Origin: Tamlana carrageenivorans
GTDB lineage: Bacteria; Bacteroidota; Bacteroidia; Flavobacteriales; Flavobacteriaceae
Length of the DNA: 64,000 nt
Direction of reading: 5' to 3'
Assembly: GCF_002893765.1 (NCBI RefSeq)
Contig: NZ_CP025938.1
Location: forward strand, 3,553,501-3,617,500
This document shows positions 1-8,265 of this stretch, in pieces. The first letter of the stretch is position 1; every line of letters starts with the position of its first letter. A program made the position numbers and the translations under genes. The notes under the pieces were generated by a model. It did not search any database. It was not told where the DNA came from and saw only the letters and a program-made list of their open reading frames with translations.

Positions 1-587
1 AAAGACTCTTGCTCTTGCCCTAATTTACGTTCAATAGCATCTTTAATAGCCGTTGGCAATGTTACATCACGAACAAGTACTTCAACCAAATTAATATATT
101 GATCATTTACAATTTTTTTACTCTCATCAAATATTTCTTGCTGTATCGCATCTCTTTTAGAAGAATAAATTTGCTCTGGCGTATAGCGCCCAACAACAGA
201 TCTTGTAGCCGAACGCATTGCTGGTTTTAATACGCGATCTAAATAATTAGCACCTTTTTCTTGGTGTAATTTACCTAAATCTTTAAAGTCTGGCATGTAC
301 CAAGCCGTTGCCTCAAGTTGGATATCTAATCCGTTTGACGATAATACTTTCATACGCTCTGTTAATTCTTGTTGACGCACCTCATAAACAAAGACTTTAT
401 TCCATGGTGCCACAATATGAAAACCTTCGCCAAGCGGTGCTTCATCTGTAACCACACCACCTCCAAACGTTTTATATAATACGCCAGCTTCACCCGAACC
501 TATGGTCACAGCCGATTTTGTTATTATAATAACCAGTACTACGACTGCAATGATAAAGGGTATAGCAATTTTAGGTAATTTTTCCAT
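1..587 (-). CDS. Prohibitin/SPFH-domain membrane protein (3' end outside window)
   Basis: The minus strand reads from an ATG at 587 into the window edge, giving about 195 residues without a stop, so the C-terminus is missing. A single hydrophobic helix (about residues 6-25, IAIPFIIAVVVLVIIITKSA) is followed by an SPFH/band-7 fold with the prohibitin-like stretch GEAGVLYKTFGGGVV and the later RSVVGRYTPEQIYSSKRDAI. Proteins of this family oligomerise into membrane rings and scaffold or modulate membrane proteases such as FtsH. I read it as an inner-membrane protein with one N-terminal anchor. The downstream VWA-like gene lies upstream of it on the same strand, 11 bp away, so the two may be cotranscribed. 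The specific partner is unknown. Confidence 0.85.
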   Translation of the reverse strand, partial: MEKLPKIAIPFIIAVVVLVIIITKSAVTIGSGEAGVLYKTFGGGVVTDEAPLGEGFHIVAPWNKVFVYEVRQQELTERMKVLSSNGLDIQLEATAWYMPDFKDLGKLHQEKGANYLDRVLKPAMRSATRSVVGRYTPEQIYSSKRDAIQQEIFDESKKIVNDQYINLVEVLVRDVTLPTAIKDAIERKLGQEQES

Positions 588-598
588 TTTTATATTTA

Positions 599-2653
599 TT
601 AAATTAATCCGTTATATTTTCTTAAAAGCCATTCTATACTAAGACTTAAACTTATAATGGCAAGAAGGTATTTCCAATCGATCAAAGGCATGGTATTTTC
701 ACTGCTTTTCTGAACAGACAAATAACGTTTATCTTTTAATAATTCGTCAATAATTTCAACTGAATTATTCATAAAATAGCTTGTACCTTGACTGTTTTTA
801 GCCAATTGCTGCAATTTTAGGGCATTAGCGTTTAAAAATTGCTGCTCAACATGGTATTCTAAAATCTGAAAAGCTCCTTTTTTGGTTATATTTTCGTTTT
901 TTACTGATAATGAAAATTCATAATTAGCAGGTTCTAAACCACTCAAATTTACTTCGTAATGGTTGTTTTTTAGAATTAAAGGGAATGTTTTCTCTGTTTC
1001 AGACGCTTTGTTTTTAACTGTGATCTGTAATATTTCTCGCGTATCGAAAACATAGTTTTTATCAAAGACTTCTGCTTTTATGATAACACGATTATTTCCA
1101 TTATAAAAAGATTGAAAATCGACGTTCAAGCGACTCCTTTGCTTATTAGAAGCCAAATACTGAACAAATTTACTAATGAAATTATCAAATTGATGAAACG
1201 ATTGGTTTTCTAAAAAACTATGTGCACGCCATTGCCAAATATTTTCACCTAACAGCACACCTTCACGTTTATCGTTAGTTTCGAAAGTACATAATAATGG
1301 ATCGTTAGTTGTCACATTTTTTACCGATTTGTAGAGCACTACATCAACCGGAAGATTAAATTGTACGCCTCCATAATTTGAAAGCAACGGCGGAAACGAT
1401 TCCAATCCAATATCTTCAATATAAAATGGCAAATAACTGGTATTCAAAACCCCTTGATAATCTTCGCTTTGGTTAGTGATATCCACACGATACCCTAAAT
1501 CACTATTATTAATAAAATTAAGGTCTGTTTTGGTGCCAATAATAGTAAAGTAATTCTTTTTAAGCGTATTTAATTTTTCCAAAACCAATTTGAACTTACT
1601 ATTGGGTTGATACAAAATAACCAACTGAAAATCTTTAGCTTTACTAACAAAATTTTTTGTGTTTATTACAGAAACCGAACGTTGTTCATTATTTTCTATA
1701 CTCCTTTTTAAAGCACCTAAGTCGGGGTGAGGAAAATCACTAACAATAGCGACATTGGTTTTCTCATTAATGACTTCAACAGCAAAATTTTGAATATTAT
1801 TTATGGTATTTTTTTCGCTATCTATAGGTTTAATTTCAGCTCTATAAGCGCTAACCCCAACTTTATTGGCAGGTAAAGTGAAATGAATAATTTTAGAATT
1901 ATCTTGTTTTGAGAAATTAAGGCGTTTTGAATATACCTTTTTATTCCCTTGATAAACGACAAAGGTTGAAGCTACTCGATCAGAGCCATTGTAAACTAAA
2001 ATGGTTTCAATAGGAAATTCATTTTTTAAATAAGCATAACGATTAACATTTAATTGTTGAATTTTCAAATCGGTATAACTTAGGGTATCCCCTAATATTA
2101 TAGGGTAAATAGGTTGTTTATAAACACTTGTTGCAAACTGATAATCAGGGCCAAAAGTTTGATTTCCATCGGTCATTAAAACCGTAGGTGCCATACCGTG
2201 TTTGTAAATTTGTGACAAGGCTTTAAAAGCATCGAAGACATTGGTTTGTTTATCGGTAAAATCTATGGCATCCCCTTGCTTTAATTGATTGCCAAAAGTA
2301 TAGACATTTATATTAAATTTTTCTTGAAGCGCTTCATTGTTTTGAAGTGTATTAACAAACGCTAAAGTCTTGTGCTCTTGTTTTAAGTACTTGATCGAAT
2401 TTGAATTATCAACAGCAATAACTAAACTTGGTTTTTCAATGCTGAGTTCAACCTGCTCAAAACTCGGATTAATAATTAATAGCAAAACAGAAAATAAAGT
2501 TACAAACCTCAAAAACGAAAAAAACAAGTCTAGTTTAGACCTGTTTTTTCCTTTTTTAACATACTGAAATAGTGCTAAGAGTAGTGCAACAATTCCAGCA
2601 AATATGATGTAAATAAGTATTTCTGAACTCATTAAAGACCTTAAAGTTATCAT
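599..2653 (-). CDS. VWA-like membrane-anchored protein of unknown function
   Basis: A 684-residue protein. Two hydrophobic segments near the N-terminus (about 10-30 and 46-64) and one near the C-terminus (about 660-677) suggest a BatA/BatB-like topology with a large periplasmic part. After the second helix comes a degenerate von Willebrand A core with VIAVDNSNSIK, resembling the DxSxS metal-site motif, and later PTVLMTDGNQT. The middle part has immunoglobulin-like beta-rich sequence. Similar proteins occur throughout Flavobacteriaceae but I know no assigned role. An alternative start is the in-frame ATG at 2632 (MSSEIL). It is attractive because a REP-like palindrome directly abuts the ATG at 2653. 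Confidence 0.75.
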   Translation of the reverse strand: MITLRSLMSSEILIYIIFAGIVALLLALFQYVKKGKNRSKLDLFFSFLRFVTLFSVLLLIINPSFEQVELSIEKPSLVIAVDNSNSIKYLKQEHKTLAFVNTLQNNEALQEKFNINVYTFGNQLKQGDAIDFTDKQTNVFDAFKALSQIYKHGMAPTVLMTDGNQTFGPDYQFATSVYKQPIYPIILGDTLSYTDLKIQQLNVNRYAYLKNEFPIETILVYNGSDRVASTFVVYQGNKKVYSKRLNFSKQDNSKIIHFTLPANKVGVSAYRAEIKPIDSEKNTINNIQNFAVEVINEKTNVAIVSDFPHPDLGALKRSIENNEQRSVSVINTKNFVSKAKDFQLVILYQPNSKFKLVLEKLNTLKKNYFTIIGTKTDLNFINNSDLGYRVDITNQSEDYQGVLNTSYLPFYIEDIGLESFPPLLSNYGGVQFNLPVDVVLYKSVKNVTTNDPLLCTFETNDKREGVLLGENIWQWRAHSFLENQSFHQFDNFISKFVQYLASNKQRSRLNVDFQSFYNGNNRVIIKAEVFDKNYVFDTREILQITVKNKASETEKTFPLILKNNHYEVNLSGLEPANYEFSLSVKNENITKKGAFQILEYHVEQQFLNANALKLQQLAKNSQGTSYFMNNSVEIIDELLKDKRYLSVQKSSENTMPLIDWKYLLAIISLSLSIEWLLRKYNGLI

Positions 2654-2684
2654 GGATGAGATTCCCGCTTACGAGAGAATGACA
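2654..2684. repeat. REP-like intergenic palindrome
   Basis: The sequence contains GAGATTCCCGCTTACGAGAG followed by AATGACA. From memory it resembles the dispersed GAGATTCCCGC..GCGGGAATGACA palindromes common between genes in Flavobacteriaceae. The stem is imperfect here (CCCGC against GAGAG), so this is a decayed copy. Confidence 0.45.
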
Positions 2685-2694
2685 AAACATTTAT

Positions 2695-3441
2695 TTATGT
2701 TAGCATTCCGCCATCTACATTAAGTGTTTGACCAGTGATATAGGCACTCATATCACTTCCTAAAAACACACAAACATTTGCAATATCTTCAGGAGTTCCG
2801 CCTCGTTTTAATGGAATTCCAGCTCTCCAGCCTTCTACCACAGCGTCATCTAATTTAGCAGTCATTTCGGTTTCAATGAAACCAGGAGCAACCACGTTCG
2901 ATCTAATATTTCTAGAACCTAACTCTAAGGCAACTGATTTAGAAAATCCAATAATACCAGCTTTAGAAGCTGCATAATTGGTTTGACCAGCATTTCCTTT
3001 AACACCAACTACAGAGCTCATATTAATAATTGAACCTTTACGTTGCTTTAACATGGTACGTTGTACCGCTTTAGTCATATTGAAAACTGACTTTAAATTC
3101 ACTTCAATAACCGTATCGAAATCTTCTTCCGAAATACGCATTAATAAATTGTCTTTTGTAATTCCGGCATTGTTTACCAAGATATCAATAGCACCAAATT
3201 CTTTAACAACATCGGCTGCCAAAGTTTGTGCTTCTTCAAAACTAGCTGCATTACTTTTATATCCTTTGGCTTTTACGCCTAAAGCTATCAATTCTTTTTC
3301 TAAAGCATTAGCCGCATCAACCGATGAGCTGTATGTAAATGCCACATTAGCTCCTTGTTGAGCAAAAACTTGTGCAATTCCTTTTCCTATACCGCGACTG
3401 GCACCAGTTACTATGGCTGTTTTTCCTTCTAATAATTTCAT
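2695..3441 (-). CDS. fabG: 3-oxoacyl-[acyl-carrier-protein] reductase
   Basis: A 248-residue short-chain dehydrogenase that reduces 3-oxoacyl-ACP with NADPH in fatty-acid elongation (cytosolic, FAS II). The Rossmann motif VTGASRGIGKGIA is at the N-terminus, NNAG in the middle, then the catalytic Ser of NMSSVVG and the YAASK Tyr/Lys pair. The C-terminus ISGQ-like segment AYITGQTLNVDGGMLT is typical of FabG. Length matches the family. It stands alone on the minus strand, after the sucD terminator, with a TATATTTG promoter box about 90 bp upstream of the ATG. Confidence 0.93.
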   Translation of the reverse strand: MKLLEGKTAIVTGASRGIGKGIAQVFAQQGANVAFTYSSSVDAANALEKELIALGVKAKGYKSNAASFEEAQTLAADVVKEFGAIDILVNNAGITKDNLLMRISEEDFDTVIEVNLKSVFNMTKAVQRTMLKQRKGSIINMSSVVGVKGNAGQTNYAASKAGIIGFSKSVALELGSRNIRSNVVAPGFIETEMTAKLDDAVVEGWRAGIPLKRGGTPEDIANVCVFLGSDMSAYITGQTLNVDGGMLT

Positions 3442-3531
3442 TGTATAATTTTTTAAAAATGCTGTAACTAATTGATATTCTAGTTACTTATATACAGCAA
3501 ACCTTTTATTTAATAATTTCAGTATTAACTT

Positions 3532-3539
3532 CAAATATA
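3532..3539 (-). promoter_or_regulatory. Candidate fabG promoter -7 box
   Basis: On the minus strand this reads TATATTTG, matching the Bacteroidota -7 consensus TAnnTTTG. The predicted leader to the fabG ATG is about 85 nt. Confidence 0.5.
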
Positions 3540-3558
3540 GCAAATACATGGCTTCAAA

Positions 3559-3590
3559 TAAAAAAACCTCACAAAGATTTGCAAGGTTTT
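3559..3590 (-). terminator. sucD terminator
   Basis: Downstream of the sucD stop on the minus strand: AAAACCT arms with AGGTTTT, extended by weaker inner pairs, followed by a run of T. A normal intrinsic terminator between sucD and fabG. Confidence 0.75.
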
Positions 3591-3609
3591 AATGTTTCTT
3601 GTGTATGTG

Positions 3610-4482
3610 TTATGCCAATACTTCAGCAATTTTCTTACCAATTTCAGCAGGAGAATCTACTACGTGGATACCACAAGCTCTCATAATAGCTTTTTTAGCT
3701 TGAGCTGTGTCATCACTTCCACCTACAATTGCACCAGCGTGCCCCATTGTACGTCCTGCAGGAGCTGTTTCACCAGCAATAAATCCTACAACAGGTTTTT
3801 TACTTCCACTAGCTTTGTACCAGTTTGCCGCATCAGCTTCCAATTGACCTCCAATTTCACCAATCATTACAACTGCCTCAGTTTCAGGATCGTTAATTAA
3901 TAACTCTACAGCTTCCTTAGTTGTTGTTCCAATAATTGGATCTCCACCAATTCCAATGGCAGTAGTAATTCCTAAACCTTGTTTTCCAACTTGGTCTGCC
4001 GCTTCGTAAGTTAATGTTCCAGATTTAGAAACAATACCAACTTTTCCTTGTTTGAAAACGAAACCTGGCATGATACCAACTTTAGCTTCACCTGGTGTAA
4101 TAACACCTGGACAGTTAGGACCAATTAAACGACAATCTCTTCCTTTTATGTAACTTGAAGCAGTAATCATATCTGCAACAGGAATACCTTCTGTAATAGT
4201 AATTATCACTTTAATTCCAGCATCGGCAGCTTCCATAATAGCATCAGCAGCAAATGCTGGCGGTACGAAAATAATAGTTGTGTCTGCTCCTACTTGTTCA
4301 ACCGCTTCTAATACAGTATTGAAAACAGGTCTATCTAAATGTTTTTGCCCTCCTTTTCCTGGAGTCACACCACCAACAACGTTGGTTCCGTATTCAATCA
4401 TTTGGCTTGCGTGGAATGTTCCTTCGCTCCCAGTAAATCCTTGAACAATAATTTTTGAATCTTTATTTACTAAAACACTCAT
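3610..4482 (-). CDS. sucD: Succinate-CoA ligase alpha subunit
   Basis: A 290-residue alpha subunit that binds CoA and carries the transient phosphohistidine in the TCA-cycle conversion of succinyl-CoA to succinate with nucleotide triphosphate formation. Visible signs are the N-terminal CoA-binding Rossmann part with GFTGSEGTFHASQMIEYGT, the conserved IGPNCPGVITPGEAKVGIMP, and the active-site His in TMGHAGAIVGG near residue 246. Length fits the family. The beta subunit sucC is not adjacent, which is usual in Flavobacteriaceae. It follows the lpx/efp genes on the same strand, but a 69-bp gap with its own TACATTTG box suggests a separate promoter. Confidence 0.95.
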   Translation of the reverse strand: MSVLVNKDSKIIVQGFTGSEGTFHASQMIEYGTNVVGGVTPGKGGQKHLDRPVFNTVLEAVEQVGADTTIIFVPPAFAADAIMEAADAGIKVIITITEGIPVADMITASSYIKGRDCRLIGPNCPGVITPGEAKVGIMPGFVFKQGKVGIVSKSGTLTYEAADQVGKQGLGITTAIGIGGDPIIGTTTKEAVELLINDPETEAVVMIGEIGGQLEADAANWYKASGSKKPVVGFIAGETAPAGRTMGHAGAIVGGSDDTAQAKKAIMRACGIHVVDSPAEIGKKIAEVLA

Positions 4483-4515
4483 AAGTGATAATTAAATGTT
4501 AATATATTTAAAAAA

Positions 4516-4523
4516 CAAATGTA
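4516..4523 (-). promoter_or_regulatory. Candidate sucD promoter -7 box
   Basis: Minus strand TACATTTG fits TAnnTTTG, with about 27 nt of leader before the sucD ATG at 4482. Confidence 0.45.
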
Positions 4524-4551
4524 ATTTTTTGAATTAACTTATTATAAGAAA

Positions 4552-5493
4552 TTACAGTTTTTTTAGTTTGAGAATATCTAATATTTTTGGAATTTGTTTA
4601 ATGGCTGCCAATTCTCTAAGCTTAACTCTAACTTCCTCAGCCGGGTAGCCAAAATATACCTTGCCGCCTTCTAAAGATTTACTTATTCCAGATTGGGCTT
4701 GAACAACGGCCTTTTCACCTATCGTTATTCCGCTTGTACAACCTACTTGTCCCCAAATGGTAACTTCATCTTCAATAACAACACAACCAGCAATACCAAC
4801 CTGAGATGCTATCAAGCATTTTTTTCCTAAAACCGTATCGTGTCCAATTTGGATTTGATTATCTAGTTTTGAGCCTTCACCAATAATGGTATCGCCACTA
4901 ACGCCGCGGTCGATGGTACAGGCAGCACCAATGTCTACATGGTTTTTTATAACCACACGACCTCCAGATTTCAGCCTGTCATAGCCTTCTGGGCGTTTCT
5001 TATAATAGAATGCATTAGCCCCTAAAACCGTTCCCGAATGAATGGTTACATGGTCGCCAATAACAGCATCATCATAGATACTCACATTAGAGTGAATAAC
5101 ACAATGTTCTCCAATCACCACATTATGTCCAATAAAACAATTCGGCTGAATAACACTGCTTTCTGCAATTTTTGCTGAAGGCGCTATACTAGTTTTCGAA
5201 GGTTGAAACGGCTTTAAATGATCTGTTAGTTTATTGAAATCTCTAAAAGGATCATCGCTAATAAGCAAAGCTTTACCCCCTGGGCAGTCTACTTTTTTAT
5301 TGATTAAAACAATAGTTGCTGCCGACTCAAGAGCTTTGTTATAATATTTAGGATGGTCGACAAACACAATGTCGCCGGCTTCTACGACATGAATTTCATT
5401 CATACCAAGAACCTCAAAATTAGGATCGCCAACATATTCACATTGAATGAGGTTGGCGATGTCTTTAAGTGAAAATTTAGAAGGGAATTTCAA
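4552..5493 (-). CDS. LpxD-like acyltransferase (second copy)
   Basis: A 313-residue hexapeptide-repeat (left-handed beta-helix) protein with an N-terminal LpxD-type domain (SLKDIANLIQCEYVGDPNFE) and many I/V-G-x4 rungs from about residue 105 to 280, e.g. IQPNCFIGHNVVIGEHCVIHS. LpxD adds the second hydroxyacyl chain to UDP-acyl-glucosamine in lipid A synthesis. A closer, longer LpxD homologue (341 residues) starts this same cluster. This copy sits 6 bp after efp, so it is likely cotranscribed. Whether it has the same reaction, another acyl donor or another sugar substrate cannot be read from sequence. Confidence 0.8.
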   Translation of the reverse strand: MKFPSKFSLKDIANLIQCEYVGDPNFEVLGMNEIHVVEAGDIVFVDHPKYYNKALESAATIVLINKKVDCPGGKALLISDDPFRDFNKLTDHLKPFQPSKTSIAPSAKIAESSVIQPNCFIGHNVVIGEHCVIHSNVSIYDDAVIGDHVTIHSGTVLGANAFYYKKRPEGYDRLKSGGRVVIKNHVDIGAACTIDRGVSGDTIIGEGSKLDNQIQIGHDTVLGKKCLIASQVGIAGCVVIEDEVTIWGQVGCTSGITIGEKAVVQAQSGISKSLEGGKVYFGYPAEEVRVKLRELAAIKQIPKILDILKLKKL

Positions 5494-5499
5494 CGGGTC

Positions 5500-6066
5500 T
5501 TATTCTTTAACGCGTTCTTTATAAGTGCCTTTCTCTGTTTCTACTTTAATTTTGTCTCCTTCATTAATAAAAAGAGGCACATTAACTGTAGCACCAGTTT
5601 CAACAGTTGCAGGTTTGGTTGCATTTGTTGCTGTATTTCCTTTAACACCAGGCTCGGTAGCAGTAACTTCTAAAATCACACTAGCAGGCATTTCTACAGA
5701 AAGCGGTGCATTATCTTCAGAATTAATAATAACGGTTACAACTTCACCTTCCTTCATTAAACCTGGGTTATCTAAGGCAGCTTCAACAAGTTGAATTTGA
5801 CTATAATCCTCGGTATTCATAAAATGATAGAATTCACCATCATTATATAAAAACTGAAATTTATGAGTTTCTACACGAACATCATCTAATTTATGACCAG
5901 CAGAAAATGTATTATCAATAACTTTTCCGTTTGTTACGCTTTTCAATTTTGTTCTCACAAACGCAGGACCTTTTCCTGGTTTAACGTGTAAGAATTCTAC
6001 AATTTTATAAATATCGTGATTATATCTTATGCATAATCCATTTCTAATATCCGATGTTGTTGCCAT
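5500..6066 (-). CDS. efp: Elongation factor P
   Basis: A 188-residue three-domain EF-P that relieves ribosome stalling at polyproline stretches. The KOW-like N-terminal domain ends in the tip loop KPGKGPAF with Lys32 at the position modified in other bacteria. Domains II and III follow, ending GDKIKVETEKGTYKERVKE. Length is standard. It lies between lpxA (4 bp away) and the second lpxD-like gene (6 bp), a conserved arrangement in Flavobacteriia, so translation factor and lipid A genes share one transcript. Confidence 0.95.
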   Translation of the reverse strand: MATTSDIRNGLCIRYNHDIYKIVEFLHVKPGKGPAFVRTKLKSVTNGKVIDNTFSAGHKLDDVRVETHKFQFLYNDGEFYHFMNTEDYSQIQLVEAALDNPGLMKEGEVVTVIINSEDNAPLSVEMPASVILEVTATEPGVKGNTATNATKPATVETGATVNVPLFINEGDKIKVETEKGTYKERVKE

Positions 6067-6070
6067 GTAT

Positions 6071-6856
6071 TTAATTTGATTTAAAATATCCTTTCATGAT
6101 TCCGCGATGTGAGTTTTTAATGAATTGTAATATTTCATCGCGTTCTGGAGTTGCCTCCATTTCTGCTTCAATAATTTCAGCAGCTTGAGTATTGTTATAA
6201 TTTTTCTGGTAGAGAATTCTATAGATATCCTGAACTTCTCTAATTTTTTCTGTTGAAAAACCTCTACGTCTTAGTCCAACCGAGTTAATACCAACATAAG
6301 ACAAAGGTTCACGAGCAGCCTTTACAAAAGGCGGAACATCTTTTCTAACTAAAGATCCTCCTGTTACAAAAGCGTGATTACCAATAGATACAAATTGATG
6401 AACGGCTGTCATTCCTGCTAAAACAACATAATTGCCAACAGTAATATGTCCAGCAAGGGTACTGTTGTTTGAAAAAATACAATTATTACCAACGATACAG
6501 TCGTGCGCTATATGACAGTAAGCCATAATTAAACAATTGTCACCCACAACAGTTTTCATACGATCTGTTGTTCCTCTATTGATGGTAACACATTCTCTAA
6601 TGGTTACATTATTACCTATTTCAACGGTCGTATCTTCATCATTATATTTTAGATCCTGAGGTACAGCTGAGATAACAGCTCCTGGAAAAATATTACAATT
6701 TTTACCGATTCGAGCACCTTCCATAATGATAACATTACTACCTATCCAGGTGCCTTCACCAATAACAACATTATTATGAATGGTTGCGAAGGGTTCTATT
6801 ACAACGTTTTTTGCAATTTTGGCACCAGGGTGCACATATGCTAACGGTTGATTCAT
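6071..6856 (-). CDS. lpxA: UDP-N-acetylglucosamine acyltransferase
   Basis: LpxA moves a 3-hydroxyacyl chain from ACP to UDP-GlcNAc, the first step of lipid A synthesis (cytosolic trimer). I start it at the ATG at 6856 (MNQPLAYVHPGAKIAKN), giving 261 residues, the usual length. The frame is open further upstream but that part would overlap lpxC-fabZ. The hexapeptide helix covers about 10-190, with the catalytic His in the region of YCHIAHDCIVGNNC and the characteristic GGSLVRKDVPPFVKAAREPL segment before the helical C-terminus. Its start lies 2 bp after the lpxC-fabZ stop, showing tight coupling. Confidence 0.95.
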   Translation of the reverse strand: MNQPLAYVHPGAKIAKNVVIEPFATIHNNVVIGEGTWIGSNVIIMEGARIGKNCNIFPGAVISAVPQDLKYNDEDTTVEIGNNVTIRECVTINRGTTDRMKTVVGDNCLIMAYCHIAHDCIVGNNCIFSNNSTLAGHITVGNYVVLAGMTAVHQFVSIGNHAFVTGGSLVRKDVPPFVKAAREPLSYVGINSVGLRRRGFSTEKIREVQDIYRILYQKNYNNTQAAEIIEAEMEATPERDEILQFIKNSHRGIMKGYFKSN

Positions 6857-6858
6857 AT

Positions 6859-8265
6859 TTATTTTACTTTTGAGATTTGAGCCATTAATTCGGCTTCCGC
6901 ACAAAGTTTACCATTGGCATAAGCATAACCTTGCATATGACATATTCCGCGACGAATTGGTGTAATTAACGAACATTTAAATATTAAAGTGTCACCCGGA
7001 ACCACCTTTTGCTTAAATTTAACATTATCCATTTTCATGAAAAAGGTTAAATAATTTTCAGGATCTGGAACTGTATTTAATACTAATATCCCTCCTGTTT
7101 GAGCCATAGCTTCACAAATTAAAACCCCTGGCATTACAGGCGCACCTGGAAAATGACCTTTAAAGAACTCCTCATTCATTGTAACATTTTTCATTGCTGT
7201 TACATAGCTGTCTGTGAGTTCGTATACTTTATCAATTAGTAGGAAAGGTTGCCTGTGTGGTAACATAGCCATAATTTGATTGATATCCATTAATGGAGGT
7301 GCATTCAAATCAATTTTTGGCACATTATTTCTACGCTCATTTTTAATGATTTTAGCTAATTTCTTAGCGAATTGCGTGTTAATAAAATGTCCTGGCTTAT
7401 TAGCAATTACTTTCCCTTTAATACGAGTTCTAACTAAGGCTAAATCTCCTAAAACATCTAACAATTTATGTCTAGCTGCTTCATTTGGGTGATGCAAAGT
7501 TAGATTATCTAAAATCCCATTTGGCTTAACCGAAATAGTGTCTTTTTTAAAAGCAGCTTTAAGTTTTTCTGTGATTTCTGGAGAAATGGCTTTGTCTACA
7601 TAAACGATAGCATTATTTAAATCACCTCCTTTAATTAGACCATTTTCTAAAAGCATTTCAATTTCATGTAAAAAACTAAAAGTACGCGAGTTAGAAATAT
7701 TTTTCTTAAAATCTGATATTGTATTTAACGTCGCATTTTGGGTTCCTAATACTTTAGTTCCAAAATCAACCATGGTAGTTACTTGATATTCTGAAGCAGG
7801 CATGATTAAAATTTCACTTCCGCTTTCTTCATCCACATAAGAAACGATATCTGTAATCTCAAACTCTTCTCTAAAAGCTTCAAGTTCTACAACGCCTGCT
7901 TTTTCAATAGCTTCAACAAAAAACTTAGAGGAACCATCCATAATTGGCGGCTCCGACGCATCCAATTCAATAATAACATTATCGACATCTAAGCCTACTA
8001 ATGCAGCAAGAACATGCTCTGATGTTTGAATAACAACGCCATTTTTTTCTAAACAAGTGCCACGTTGAGTATTTGTTACATAATTTGCGTCGGCCTCTAT
8101 TACAGGCTCACCTTCTAAATCGATACGTTTAAACACAAATCCTGTGTTTTCAGCAGCTGGCTTGAAAGTTAAGGTTACGTTTTTACCAGTATGTAACCCA
8201 ACACCATTTAAAGAAACACTATCTTTAATTGTTTTTTGTTTGAATTCAGTATTAACTATTCCCAT
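6859..8265 (-). CDS. lpxC-fabZ: Bifunctional LpxC deacetylase / FabZ dehydratase fusion
   Basis: A 468-residue fusion typical of Bacteroidota. Residues 1 to about 305 are the zinc deacetylase LpxC, the committed lipid A step: TSEHVLAAL gives one His ligand and HKLLDVLGDLAL the HxxxD ligands. From about 320 follows FabZ (3-hydroxyacyl-ACP dehydratase) with MLPHRQPFLLIDKV and the active-site His and Glu in GHFPGAPVMPGVLICEAMAQ. The fusion couples lipid A and fatty-acid supply, which compete for hydroxyacyl-ACP. Its start overlaps the lpxD stop by 14 bp. Confidence 0.96.
   Translation of the reverse strand: MGIVNTEFKQKTIKDSVSLNGVGLHTGKNVTLTFKPAAENTGFVFKRIDLEGEPVIEADANYVTNTQRGTCLEKNGVVIQTSEHVLAALVGLDVDNVIIELDASEPPIMDGSSKFFVEAIEKAGVVELEAFREEFEITDIVSYVDEESGSEILIMPASEYQVTTMVDFGTKVLGTQNATLNTISDFKKNISNSRTFSFLHEIEMLLENGLIKGGDLNNAIVYVDKAISPEITEKLKAAFKKDTISVKPNGILDNLTLHHPNEAARHKLLDVLGDLALVRTRIKGKVIANKPGHFINTQFAKKLAKIIKNERRNNVPKIDLNAPPLMDINQIMAMLPHRQPFLLIDKVYELTDSYVTAMKNVTMNEEFFKGHFPGAPVMPGVLICEAMAQTGGILVLNTVPDPENYLTFFMKMDNVKFKQKVVPGDTLIFKCSLITPIRRGICHMQGYAYANGKLCAEAELMAQISKVK

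Noticed and set aside
6857..6904. Longer LpxA start
   Set aside because: It would overlap the end of lpxC-fabZ and adds residues absent from LpxA proteins; the ATG at 6856 fits the family.
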